This document shows positions 9,071 through 18,049 of a stretch of 49,231 bases of DNA, one piece after another (within the stretch, counting starts at the first letter, position 1; each line of letters begins with the position of its first letter). The stretch spans positions 1 to 49,231 of the forward strand of contig JASJEA010000012.1 in NCBI GenBank assembly GCA_030064935.1. The letters are read 5' to 3'. A program made the translations under genes and the position numbers. The stretch comes from Crocosphaera sp. (GTDB lineage: Bacteria; Cyanobacteriota; Cyanobacteriia; Cyanobacteriales; Microcystaceae). A model generated the notes under the pieces. It did no database searches, had not been told where the DNA came from, and was given only the letters and a program-made list of their open reading frames with translations.

Positions 9071-9131
9071 CAAATTTAGTCAAATTTAAGCAAAATAAGG
9101 AAAAAAGGTGTATTGTAAACGTTTGTAAACG
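9071..9131 (+). promoter_or_regulatory. Two sets of helical-turn-spaced direct repeats upstream of an ABC ATPase
   Basis: The 313-base gap between gatC and the ABC ATPase gene contains TTGTAAACG twice (9113-9121 and 9123-9131), starting exactly 10 bases apart. It also contains CAAATTTA twice (9071-9078 and 9081-9088), again 10 bases apart. Repeats spaced by one helical turn are a common operator layout, so this is a candidate regulator-binding region for the gene starting at 9250. No regulator gene is adjacent, and AT-rich DNA produces such repeats by chance. Confidence 0.3.
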
Positions 9132-9249
9132 ACTTTAAATAGTTTATGCAAATATGATTTAGGATAATTGAAGCTTATGATTTGTTAAAATCAAGATCAC
9201 CAAAATGGTAAAAGCATATTCTAAAAAATACGAAGATAAAACATAACAC

Positions 9250-10272
9250 ATGAAGCATCCTATCGTTGTTATCGAATCTCTCAAAAAAAATTATGGAACC
9301 GTCGAAGCCCTCAAAGATATCTCGTTCACTATAGAAGCGGGAGAAATTTTCGGCTTATTAGGGCCCAATGGTTCAGGAAAAACGACTACCATTCGTTGTT
9401 TATGTACCCTAGCGAAGCCTGATGGGGGAAAAATCGAAGTTAAAGGCATTTCAGCCCTAGATAACCCCAAAAGGGTGAGAAATCGTCTCGGTTATGTTGC
9501 GCAAGAAGTTGCCCTGGATAAAATGTTAACAGGAAGGGAATTACTGCAACTACAGGCAGCCTTATATCATCTACCCAAACCAACCGCCCAAGCTAGAATT
9601 GAACAATTATTGACCTTATTAGACCTACAAGAGTATAGCGAGCGCAAGACTGGTACTTATTCAGGAGGCATTCGTAAGCGATTAGACCTAGCTGCGGGAC
9701 TACTCCATCAACCGGATGTCTTAGTGTTAGATGAACCCACAGTAGGTTTAGATATTGAAAGTCGTTTCATTGTTTGGGACTTCCTTAAACAACTCAAAGC
9801 AGCCGGAACAACGGTACTGATTACCAGTCACTATCTTGAAGAAATCGATGCCTTAGCCGATAACGTAACCATTATTGATCAAGGGAAAGTGATTGCCCAA
9901 GGAACTCCTTCGCAACTCAAAGATCGTTTAGGAGGCGATCGTGTCACCCTGCGCATACAGGAATTTTCTCCTCTCTCAGAAGCAGAAAAAGCACAAGAAG
10001 TCTTAAAAGAATTACCGTTTGTGGAAGAAATTATTATTAACCCCTCTCAAGGAAACGCTTTGAACTTAATTGTTAAATCAGGAAGCAATCCTTTAAGTAA
10101 AATTGAACAGGCCTTAGAAAAAGTCAACTTACCCCTATTCAGTTTAGCCCAATCTCGTCCGAGTTTGGATGATGTTTATTTAGCTGCTACAGGACAAACC
10201 TTAATGGATGCAGAGTTGGCGGCGGCTGGAAGTCGGGATATGAAAAAAGAGAAAAAACAACAAATGAAATGA
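9250..10272 (+). CDS. ABC transporter ATPase, DrrA/CcmA-like export type
   Basis: The 340-residue protein has the complete nucleotide-binding domain: Walker A GPNGSGKTT (about residues 38-46), signature YSGGIRKRLDLAAG, Walker B VLVLDEPT and the switch His in LITSHYLEEID. After about residue 225 comes the C-terminal domain typical of daunorubicin-type (DrrA) exporters, then a Lys-rich end. Such ATPases normally sit beside an ABC-2 permease gene, but the next gene is on the opposite strand and unrelated, so the partner is elsewhere. The substrate cannot be told. Confidence 0.9.
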   Translation: MKHPIVVIESLKKNYGTVEALKDISFTIEAGEIFGLLGPNGSGKTTTIRCLCTLAKPDGGKIEVKGISALDNPKRVRNRLGYVAQEVALDKMLTGRELLQLQAALYHLPKPTAQARIEQLLTLLDLQEYSERKTGTYSGGIRKRLDLAAGLLHQPDVLVLDEPTVGLDIESRFIVWDFLKQLKAAGTTVLITSHYLEEIDALADNVTIIDQGKVIAQGTPSQLKDRLGGDRVTLRIQEFSPLSEAEKAQEVLKELPFVEEIIINPSQGNALNLIVKSGSNPLSKIEQALEKVNLPLFSLAQSRPSLDDVYLAATGQTLMDAELAAAGSRDMKKEKKQQMK

Positions 10273-10287
10273 TCTACAAATTAATTC

Positions 10288-11070
10288 TCAATTCTTCCTT
10301 CTAAATTCTCCAAAAAACTGATTTCCTCTCTCAACAAATCCTAAAAAACCATCCCCTTGAGCATCAGGTAATTCTCCAGGTTGATAACCATATAGCCACA
10401 TTTTTTGTTTAATATGTTCTGGAAGTTGCACCAAGTCTTTGTAATGTGAATGAACGGGGGTGGGATATTTTGACGTTTCACAATCATGAAAAATGACATC
10501 AGCTTTTTGATAATATTCTTCAAGTTTTTCGTAACATAATTGTGTATCACTGGTGAGAAATATAGAAGTGTTATTAATAATAAAAAACAAGCCATAGGTT
10601 GGCATGGGATAATGTGCATTATTAATATGAGTAACTTTAACTAACTCAAAAATAATATTTTCCCAGCTAAAAGTTCTCTCATTGCCAATAGAATAGAGAT
10701 TAAAAAAACTATCTAAGCCAGCGATTTCTCCTTCTATAAATCGCATACCTCCAGAGAGGGTATGCGCCCAAATATCAATAGCAATATCTTCACTGACATA
10801 AAGATTGGGTTGATCACAATTGGGATCAAATTTGGTGCTTAAGCCTATGTATTCCAGCCCTCCAGCATGATCAGAATGTAAATGACTAATATAAATATCC
10901 GTAATATCCCGATGAGAAAATCCTTCTTTATGTAGAGAAAAGCGAATATCGGAACCACAATCAATTAACAATTTTTTTCCTGTTTCAGTCATAAGAAACA
11001 TATTAGAATGAAAATTATCAGTTCCCACAGTAAAAGCCGAACCTGAGCCTAAAAAAAGTAGTTGAACCAT
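10288..11070 (-). CDS. Metallo-beta-lactamase-fold hydrolase
   Basis: A 260-residue soluble protein with the metal-binding signature HLHSDHAGG (His63, His65, Asp67, His68), a later DTQL (Asp ligand in FLTSDTQLCY) and a final HSH in PTPVHSHY. It opens with VQLLFLGSGSAFTVG, as in tRNase Z-like and phosphodiesterase-like members. The RNase Z exosite is not evident. The substrate is unknown. It is the last gene of a minus-strand run and ends 15 bases from the convergent ABC ATPase gene. Confidence 0.85.
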   Translation of the reverse strand: MVQLLFLGSGSAFTVGTDNFHSNMFLMTETGKKLLIDCGSDIRFSLHKEGFSHRDITDIYISHLHSDHAGGLEYIGLSTKFDPNCDQPNLYVSEDIAIDIWAHTLSGGMRFIEGEIAGLDSFFNLYSIGNERTFSWENIIFELVKVTHINNAHYPMPTYGLFFIINNTSIFLTSDTQLCYEKLEEYYQKADVIFHDCETSKYPTPVHSHYKDLVQLPEHIKQKMWLYGYQPGELPDAQGDGFLGFVERGNQFFGEFRRKN

Positions 11071-11111
11071 TGTAATAATATCAATTTACTAAAAAGATAA
11101 TAGTTAATGTT

Positions 11112-13355
11112 TTATAGTAACTTTTGATAAAGTTCTTCTAGTTGTTTACTAACATCAGGAGGTTTAGCTGTAAAACGAATATAAAACCCCCCATTATGAT
11201 CAGAATCATCTAAAACTTTAGCATAAATATCATCACTAATCACCTGCGACTGTTGCGAATTTAATAAATTACACTTGATATTAGTCATTCCTGTGATCAA
11301 ACCTTGAGAATCATCATGGGCGTAGTTGATGATGGCTCCATTTTCTGATAACTTGACCAATTGACCATAATATAAACTATTAGAAACATCTTTTCCATCC
11401 AAAATACTATATTGAAGTAACAAAGGATCAGGAATATTGACATATACTTCCTGTTTTTTCGGTAAAAATAAATTATACTGATCTCTAATTCCGCTCACTT
11501 CATAAATAGAAATCGGTTCTTTAACCCCTTTAGGTTGTACTTTTTTTTCTGATTCAATCAGAACGATTTCTGCTACTTCTTCCAAACTAGATTCAGAAAT
11601 TAAAATTTGTCCCCATAGGGTATACGATTCAACTCGATAGGTTAAATTAACTTGAGAACCAACTACACCATATTTCGTGCGTTTTTCCGAGCCAATATTA
11701 CCTACAACCACTTCTCCTGTATTAACACCAATTCCCATCTCTAGTGCTGGTAAATCCCATTCTTTCATCTGTTTATTAACCGAATCCATCTCTAACTGCA
11801 TAGCAACAGCACAAGCGATGGCTCTTTGGGGGTCATCTTTTTTGGAAGTCGGCGCACCAAATAAGACTAAAATTCCATCCCCCATAAACTCATCAATGGT
11901 TCCCCCATATTTAGTAATAACATCAGCCATACGACCTAAATAAAAGTTCAGAATTCTGACCACTTCTTCGGGGGGTAATCTTTCTGAGGTAGCTGTAAAA
12001 CCCCGTAAGTCGGAGGTAAGAATGGTAATCTTTTTGCGTTGTCCCCCTAATGATAAACCTGTGGGATTTTCTAATAAATTAGCCACCACTTGATCCGTGA
12101 GGTAACGCCCAAAGGTTTTACGAATTTTTGCAGCCATACGAGCCACATAAGCCGTAATGGCCATGGTTGATCCCAGAAAGGCAATCAAAGGAGGAACAAC
12201 TGGAAGCCACCAGCCTTCCATAAAGGCGAAATAGGTGCCCCCTATCAAAATAACCCCTGCTACCAAAATACTCCCCCATCGCTTTAAGGAGAGATGTTTG
12301 ACCCCATCCACATAGCGAAAAGTCCAGGTAAGAGTTGCACCGATTCCTGCCCAAAATGCAATCCAAAGCCATTCTAAAGCTTCTGGCCAAGTTTTCAATA
12401 GGGGACGACCTTCTAAGGAACTGCTAATAATCTGACTGACTAAGTTAGCATGAATTTCTACCCCAGCCACTGGTTCAGATGAACCCACTAACTGGCTGCT
12501 GTAAGGAGTAAAAAATAAGTCCTTGAAGCTTTCTCCTACCTTGCCGATAATAATAATGCGATCGCTTCCCCATTGGGGTGAGACTTTGTCTTCGAGAATA
12601 TCAGTCATGGAAACGGTTTCAAAAGTTTTGGGACCTCCACGATAATTAATTAACAGTTGATAACCGCCGTCATCGGTACGAACATAACCTCCATCATTAG
12701 CTCTTAGAGGAGAAAAAAGGGCTTGGCCGAGTTTCCATTGCTCCGTTCCTGTTATCATTTCTGGGGCAATTCCTTCTTTATCCAGATAATGCAAGGCCAG
12801 ATAAAGGCTAAAACTATAAATGGTTTCCCCGTCTTTTGTATCTAAGGAAATTAACCCCCGTCGAACACGGTTGTCCCCATCAAAAATTAAATCATTGGCC
12901 CCCACTTGACCTTTTTCTTTTAGGGTTGGGGGAGGGGCAACGGTTTCCCATCCCACTTCCCCGGCTACTTTTTCAATGCCAACCAGATTGGGAGTGCTCT
13001 CGAATACTTCCACTAAGCCTTGATATCCTGGAGGTACAGGTAAGTCGCGGTAAATATCTAAGCCAATGGCACGGGGCTTTTGAGCTTTTAACTTCTTGAG
13101 TAATTCTGCTAAGACTTGATCGTTAATAATGGATTCGTTGCGTCGACTCAAATCATTTTCATTGATTCCGACAATGACAATACGATCATCTCTGGCTTCT
13201 TGGGGACGGGATTTCATGTAAAAGTCAAATAAATCCCATTCCCATCCTTGTAATAATCCTCCTAAGCGTAAAAGAATTACTAACCCTCCGACGGTTGGGG
13301 TTGTGATCCACACGCCTCGATTTTGCCAGAAAAAATGTTTTAATGGTTCCCACAT
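11112..13355 (-). CDS. CHASE2-domain class III nucleotide cyclase
   Basis: From the Met at 13355 (MWEPLKHFFW) the protein has 747 residues: a first membrane helix, an extracytoplasmic CHASE2 sensor (about 40-310), three membrane helices (about 325-405), then a class III cyclase domain (about 440-615). Metal-binding Asp449 (SDLRGF) and Asp493 (FMGDG) and the transition-state Arg574 (LTYRVES) are present, so it should be active. The specificity position in VVGSQVN is Ser rather than the usual Asp or Thr, so the base used is uncertain. A further 130 residues form a small beta-rich domain of unknown type, perhaps PilZ-like. An earlier ATG at 13391 would overlap the DUF928 gene by 25 bases. Confidence 0.85.
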   Translation of the reverse strand: MWEPLKHFFWQNRGVWITTPTVGGLVILLRLGGLLQGWEWDLFDFYMKSRPQEARDDRIVIVGINENDLSRRNESIINDQVLAELLKKLKAQKPRAIGLDIYRDLPVPPGYQGLVEVFESTPNLVGIEKVAGEVGWETVAPPPTLKEKGQVGANDLIFDGDNRVRRGLISLDTKDGETIYSFSLYLALHYLDKEGIAPEMITGTEQWKLGQALFSPLRANDGGYVRTDDGGYQLLINYRGGPKTFETVSMTDILEDKVSPQWGSDRIIIIGKVGESFKDLFFTPYSSQLVGSSEPVAGVEIHANLVSQIISSSLEGRPLLKTWPEALEWLWIAFWAGIGATLTWTFRYVDGVKHLSLKRWGSILVAGVILIGGTYFAFMEGWWLPVVPPLIAFLGSTMAITAYVARMAAKIRKTFGRYLTDQVVANLLENPTGLSLGGQRKKITILTSDLRGFTATSERLPPEEVVRILNFYLGRMADVITKYGGTIDEFMGDGILVLFGAPTSKKDDPQRAIACAVAMQLEMDSVNKQMKEWDLPALEMGIGVNTGEVVVGNIGSEKRTKYGVVGSQVNLTYRVESYTLWGQILISESSLEEVAEIVLIESEKKVQPKGVKEPISIYEVSGIRDQYNLFLPKKQEVYVNIPDPLLLQYSILDGKDVSNSLYYGQLVKLSENGAIINYAHDDSQGLITGMTNIKCNLLNSQQSQVISDDIYAKVLDDSDHNGGFYIRFTAKPPDVSKQLEELYQKLL

Positions 13356-13366
13356 GGATAACAAGA

Positions 13367-14122
13367 TTATTCTTGATTTGGCTGACAACAATCTAGAATG
13401 GGAATTTCAGCCAACATATCTAATCCCACTGATTCTAGAAGTTCTTGCCATTCTTGAGGGTTTTCTTGTTTGACTTGGGCTAGAGTATCAAGAGCTTCAA
13501 ACCAGAGACTAGAAGTAGCATAAAGTTGTGCTTTTTCCAGGGAAGGCTTATTTTTCATTGTCGTCTCTAACTCAGGTGTTAACCGTAAATATTCAATAGA
13601 TCCTGTGACATATTTATCTCGGTTTCGATAACGAGAATCACAAACGATCATCAATGACCAAGTATAATTTCCTGGTTTTAAGGCCACTGTTTGAGGAATT
13701 TTTAAGGTTATAATGCCTGGGGTTGTTGGTAATGGAAACTGAGTATAATAGACTTCGTTTTGCTGAGCGTCTATGAGAACAAATTCTCCTTGAGTAGCCG
13801 TCGTTGTAGGAATATAGGTATAAAAGGTTGGGGCATCCGTTGCTGTTTTGGCCTTATTTTCTCGGTTGGGCATCAATGTAACGAAAGGAGCTTCATTTTC
13901 TTCGTTGGTTAAACAAGTGTGATCCTCACTACGAGTTCCCCCGCCGGTAGTGTTTTCCGGTGCGCCTCGATTCCCTGTATTAGGAAACTTTAAGCTAATA
14001 AGAGAACGTTTGAGTAAGGGAGAAGAAATAGATGGCAACCAGGGATAAACTGTCCCTAGTGTGATTAGGGAAAGTAGCAAAGTTAGTTTAGTGAAAGGAT
14101 TGACTATTAATTTTTTATTCAT
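13367..14122 (-). CDS. DUF928 secreted protein, partner of the CHASE2 cyclase
   Basis: Starting at ATG 14122 (MNKKLIVNPFTKLT) gives a signal peptide or N-terminal anchor and about 250 residues. The family signature NRGAPENTTGGGTRS is clear, with CLT and later VCDSRYRN holding a likely disulfide pair. DUF928 proteins are cyanobacterial, exported and commonly found beside CHASE2 proteins; here the stop lies 11 bases before the cyclase start. A shared transcript and a sensing partnership in the periplasm are reasonable inferences. A longer frame from 14206 lacks a sensible signal peptide. Confidence 0.8.
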   Translation of the reverse strand: MNKKLIVNPFTKLTLLLSLITLGTVYPWLPSISSPLLKRSLISLKFPNTGNRGAPENTTGGGTRSEDHTCLTNEENEAPFVTLMPNRENKAKTATDAPTFYTYIPTTTATQGEFVLIDAQQNEVYYTQFPLPTTPGIITLKIPQTVALKPGNYTWSLMIVCDSRYRNRDKYVTGSIEYLRLTPELETTMKNKPSLEKAQLYATSSLWFEALDTLAQVKQENPQEWQELLESVGLDMLAEIPILDCCQPNQE

Positions 14123-14263
14123 ATTGTCAACCAACCTTAGAGCAGTTCTTAATTGAGTGTACCAAAATTTCACTCCAGTGTGGGCGAATGGAGGCAGGGG
14201 AATCAAGAAACAATTAAATTAGCGAAAATAATTGGGTCTAAAACCCCGCCTTTTAAAGAACCC

Positions 14264-14306
14264 ATAGTTGTTGAAACAGAGATTTATGCGCCGTTTCAAC
14301 AACTAT
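14264..14306. terminator. Perfect 14-base inverted repeat downstream of msrA
   Basis: ATAGTTGTTGAAAC (14264-14277) and GTTTCAACAACTAT (14293-14306) are exact complements with a 15-base loop. On the minus strand the structure follows the msrA stop by about 40 bases and precedes the DUF928 gene, so it could end the msrA transcript. There is no clean U-run, and it may instead be a dispersed palindromic repeat. Confidence 0.5.
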
Positions 14307-14343
14307 TTCTGACTTCATTAATCATTCCCCTGCTTCCTCAAGA

Positions 14344-14880
14344 TTAAGCCAGAAGTTTCTCAGGAAAATGTTTTTTGAGTTTGGCTAGTTTGGGAGGAAT
14401 ACTAAAGAGACAATAGGGTTGCATGGGATGCTTTTTAAAATAATTTTGATGGTATTCTTCAGCAGGATAATAATCACTCAGTTCTTTTAATTCTGTGACA
14501 ATTTTACCATTAAATACCTTTTCATTATTGAGTCTATTGATAACTGTTTGTGCTGTTGCTAGTTGTTCGGATGAACTCCAAAGAATGATAGAACGATATT
14601 GGGTTCCAACATCGTTTCCTTGTCGGTTTAAAGTGGTGGGATCATGGCTAGCGATGAAAAAGATTTCTAATATTTCTGTTAAGGAAATTATTTGAGGATT
14701 AAAGGTTATTTTAACCACCTCTGCGTGTCCTGTTTTTTCGCTACAAACTTGTTCATAGGTAGGGTTTTTTGTGTTTCCTCCTGCATAGCCTGATTCAACC
14801 TTTTCTACCCCTCCAACATTTTGATAAACTGATTCAACACACCAAAAACAGCCGCCACCTAATACAATGGTTTCTGACAT
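14344..14880 (-). CDS. msrA: Peptide methionine sulfoxide reductase A
   Basis: MsrA reduces the S-epimer of methionine sulfoxide in proteins, protecting against oxidative damage. The 178-residue protein begins MSETIVLGGGCFWC, placing the nucleophilic Cys at residue 11 in the GCFWC motif. SGYAGG, GHAEVVKITFNP and the YHQNYF segment near the C-terminus complete the family pattern. Length is typical for the single-domain enzyme, with no MsrB fusion. It is on the same strand as the metalloprotease gene upstream, 51 bases away. Confidence 0.95.
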   Translation of the reverse strand: MSETIVLGGGCFWCVESVYQNVGGVEKVESGYAGGNTKNPTYEQVCSEKTGHAEVVKITFNPQIISLTEILEIFFIASHDPTTLNRQGNDVGTQYRSIILWSSSEQLATAQTVINRLNNEKVFNGKIVTELKELSDYYPAEEYHQNYFKKHPMQPYCLFSIPPKLAKLKKHFPEKLLA

Positions 14881-14931
14881 CGGTTAAACTCCCTTATTAA
14901 TTAATTTTATGACAATTCTTAATATAACAGT

Positions 14932-15720
14932 TTATTCCTGGAGTGGTAATGGCCATCCTAAACGAGTTGGTTGTTCATAAATTTTTTTCAAAGTGTTAAT
15001 ATCTCTGGCAGAAATTGGGATTGAGGGATTGACTTGTGAAAAGTAAAGTGCATCATTTTCCTGTGGACTATGGCCCCAAATACCTAAACCATGGCCCAAT
15101 TCATGACGGGCTGCCGATAAGGTAGCTAGTTCCCCTAAATTGGGCCTAATTTGTATGATCATTTTATGGAAAAGATGATTATTTTTAAGATAGAATTCGT
15201 AGCGAGTTTGTGCTGTTCTTGCCCTGGGAATTTGCAATATTCCTGTTTCTGGATCAATTTTTGAATCGAGGGGAGGAGTAGTTCTTTGGATAATAATGTC
15301 AGCTAATTCTACTTGTGATACTTCCACCATAGGAAGATAATTATTCCACTCATAAATTGATTGTTCTATCGCTTCTACCCATTGATTAAAACGATGGGTA
15401 CTCGAAGAATTATCCTTGGGATCTAAGGGGCGATCAAAATAGACTTTTATCGGAAATTCTGATAAGACTAAATATCCACCAAGACTGGGTTTAATTTCTG
15501 CAAAATAATCCCCGGAATAGGGTTTATCTTGCCATTGATTTAAAGAATTTGGTAACTGATGTTTAGCCGGGATAGGTAATAATTTTTCTAAGTCATCTTG
15601 AACACTAGATGATGGAGTTATTGTTAAAACAATAAAACTAGCAATAACCAGTAAATTTAGTAATAATTTTAGATATACTTGATGATTTTTTTTGATGATT
15701 TTTTTCTTCCTTGTTAGCAT
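14932..15720 (-). CDS. Membrane-anchored or secreted matrixin-like zinc metalloprotease
   Basis: A basic N-terminus followed by a hydrophobic helix (about residues 16-34) suggests export or anchoring. The zinc site is HELGHGLGIWGH at residues 206-217. Here the third His comes 12 residues into the motif instead of 11 as in the textbook metzincin HExxHxxGxxH, and I see no Met-turn of the standard type. The fold is probably M10/metzincin-like. It is expected to act outside the cytoplasm on unknown proteins. The histidine kinase gene lies 30 bases upstream on the same strand, so they may share a transcript. Confidence 0.75.
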   Translation of the reverse strand: MLTRKKKIIKKNHQVYLKLLLNLLVIASFIVLTITPSSSVQDDLEKLLPIPAKHQLPNSLNQWQDKPYSGDYFAEIKPSLGGYLVLSEFPIKVYFDRPLDPKDNSSSTHRFNQWVEAIEQSIYEWNNYLPMVEVSQVELADIIIQRTTPPLDSKIDPETGILQIPRARTAQTRYEFYLKNNHLFHKMIIQIRPNLGELATLSAARHELGHGLGIWGHSPQENDALYFSQVNPSIPISARDINTLKKIYEQPTRLGWPLPLQE

Positions 15721-15750
15721 AGTATTTTGTATTTTGATAAGTGTTTAAAA

Positions 15751-17820
15751 TTATTTTTTTAATAAAGTATTTCTTAATTTAGGAAAGTCTTGAATAATTT
15801 GATCAAGCATTGATAAATTTAAGTCTTCTAAAGCATCATTTAAACAATTAGCATAATCCAAAAGATCCTTAATCTCATATTCTTGTTCCCATTTCCTAAG
15901 TAAATCTATTAATTGTTTAATATCTTTTATTAATAAACTTTGTTTGACTTTAGGCCATATTTCTTGTTGATAACTGTCGAGTTTTTCTAGTAATTCTGAT
16001 AATTTTTGCTTTTCTATATTTAGAGATTCATGTAATGGCTTTTTTTCAAGATTACTGGATTTTTTTGCGCAATTAAAATTACTACACAGGTAAGAAGATG
16101 ATTTAATAATTCTAACGGAAGAAAATAGTAAACTAAAGACACTTCCTTTATTTAACTGACTGTTAACATTAATTGTTCCTCCCAACATTTGTGTTAATCT
16201 TTGGGTTAAAGTTAAACCAATTCCTACCCCTTCATATTCTCGATTAATTTCTCCAGAAATTTGCGTAAATCTATCGAAAATAATTTCTTGTTTTTCCTGA
16301 GAAATTCCTACACCTGTATCTTTAACTTCAATGCTGATAGAACAGTATTTTGTATTATCTTTAGTAGTAGAAATATTTATACTAATAGAACCTTTTTGAG
16401 TAAACTTAATAGCATTATCAACAAGATGATCAATAATTTGATGTAATCTCAATGTATCAAACTCTATAATATCGGGAACATCATCCTCAATATCAACATA
16501 AAAATCTATTTTTTTATCTTTAACAATAGAAGAAAATTTTGAATTAATTTGCTGAATAATATCTCTTAAATTAACAGGTTCATATTGTAGATTTAGTTTA
16601 CCTGACTCCAATTTAGCAAGTTCCAAAATATCATTAATTAGGGCTAAAAGTTTTTCTCCACTAGACATAACAATTTCAATATAACTCAAACTTTTCTCAT
16701 CAGTAATTCTTTGACTAAGTAACCCAGAAAAACCTAAAATTCCATTCAAAGGAGTTTTCATTTCATGACTCATATTAGCTAAAAATTCAGTCTTAGCCTT
16801 ATTCGCTATTTCTGCTTGTTCACTCTTTTCTTGTAATTCTATATTTTGTTGATTGAGACGAATTTCTATATTTTTCTTGGCAGTAATATCTTCAGCTATT
16901 CCAGCAATTCGATAAACTTTATTATCACCATTTTTAATCGCAAAACCCCGATCATGTATCCAGCGAATTTCTCCATCAGCACGAATAATGCGATACTCTA
17001 CCTCAAAATAATTATCTTCATTTAACACAAAGCTGTTCATAATGTTCTCAAAAAAATCTAAATCTTGAGGATAAATTGATTCTATCCATTGAGAATAATC
17101 CACATATAAACTATTGCAACTTTTCCCCCAAATTTTTTCATAAGCAGGGCTCACATAAATAATATTATTCCCCTCAATATCAGTAATCCAAAATACCTCA
17201 TTGATGTTGTCTACAAGTTGATGGAACTTTTTTTCTGCACTTCTTAGAGAGATTTCTGCCCTAATACGAGCCATAATATTCTTCGTTATTTTTCTATTTA
17301 TTTTGAAAATAAAAAGTAATACTAAAAGATTGACTAAAAAGATAAATAAATAAAAATTTCTCAAAGATTGTACTTTCTCGAAAGAAACTTTCTCAGCCAT
17401 AAAAGTCGCTGAATTAGTTGCTATCCAAAAATCTTCACTCATTTTAACTAAAGTTTCCGCAGTTATTTCTTGTTTTCTAAATGCTTGAATATTATCTTTT
17501 AAGTTTTGCCATTTTTTTTCTACTATTTCAATTTTGTTTAATAATTTTTTATTTTTAGCCGAAGGCAGATCAAATGATAAACTTCCTTCTTTAAGTCCTT
17601 GAATAATATTATCAATTTTCCTGATATTGTCATCACCTTGATGATTAACTAATTCATTTTTAATTAATTTTTGACTTGCCCCTCTCACAATCCCTGAAAA
17701 ATTAACAACTCTTCCATCTTTCATTATTTGATAAGATTGAAAATATAGCAAACTAAGATTCAGGATAGCAAAAATAAACAAAATAATGATAATCTGTCTC
17801 AGGCTTTTGACAATATCCAT
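15751..17820 (-). CDS. Membrane sensor histidine kinase with PilJ-like and PAS domains
   Basis: Starting at ATG 17820 (MDIVKSLRQ) gives 689 residues. Two membrane helices (about 8-28 and 155-175) frame an extracytoplasmic helical domain resembling the PilJ/type IV pilus N-terminal sensor (NFSGIVRGASQKLIKNEL). Then come a PAS/PAC domain (about 195-320), HisKA with phospho-acceptor His352 in MSHEMKTPL, and an ATPase domain (DNAIKFT, DTGVGIS, GVGIGL). The last 100 residues form a helical domain of unknown role with no receiver and no clear HPt motif. No response regulator gene is adjacent, so the partner is unknown. An alternative start is 17856. Confidence 0.85.
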   Translation of the reverse strand: MDIVKSLRQIIIILFIFAILNLSLLYFQSYQIMKDGRVVNFSGIVRGASQKLIKNELVNHQGDDNIRKIDNIIQGLKEGSLSFDLPSAKNKKLLNKIEIVEKKWQNLKDNIQAFRKQEITAETLVKMSEDFWIATNSATFMAEKVSFEKVQSLRNFYLFIFLVNLLVLLFIFKINRKITKNIMARIRAEISLRSAEKKFHQLVDNINEVFWITDIEGNNIIYVSPAYEKIWGKSCNSLYVDYSQWIESIYPQDLDFFENIMNSFVLNEDNYFEVEYRIIRADGEIRWIHDRGFAIKNGDNKVYRIAGIAEDITAKKNIEIRLNQQNIELQEKSEQAEIANKAKTEFLANMSHEMKTPLNGILGFSGLLSQRITDEKSLSYIEIVMSSGEKLLALINDILELAKLESGKLNLQYEPVNLRDIIQQINSKFSSIVKDKKIDFYVDIEDDVPDIIEFDTLRLHQIIDHLVDNAIKFTQKGSISINISTTKDNTKYCSISIEVKDTGVGISQEKQEIIFDRFTQISGEINREYEGVGIGLTLTQRLTQMLGGTINVNSQLNKGSVFSLLFSSVRIIKSSSYLCSNFNCAKKSSNLEKKPLHESLNIEKQKLSELLEKLDSYQQEIWPKVKQSLLIKDIKQLIDLLRKWEQEYEIKDLLDYANCLNDALEDLNLSMLDQIIQDFPKLRNTLLKK

Positions 17821-18049
17821 AGTAACTACGCTATAATCGCAATGGGTATGGAGCAACTCATCTTGTCACTCAAAAGTGGAAAAATATCTCTTAAAAGTAT
17901 TGGCTCTAATCAATAAGGAATCAGTGTGATTAGTGTTTTAGGGTTAAAATTAGGCAACAAATATGAGAATAAACTTTTCGTCTGTTTCTTTTGTTTCAGA
18001 AACTTAACACTGTAACCAATACCTATATTATTAACAGAAAGCTGCCAAC

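Noticed and set aside
14264-14306. GTTTCAAC-containing repeat as part of a CRISPR array
   Set aside because: The two arms are inverted, not direct, and no spacer-repeat series follows. No CRISPR-associated gene was seen in the window.
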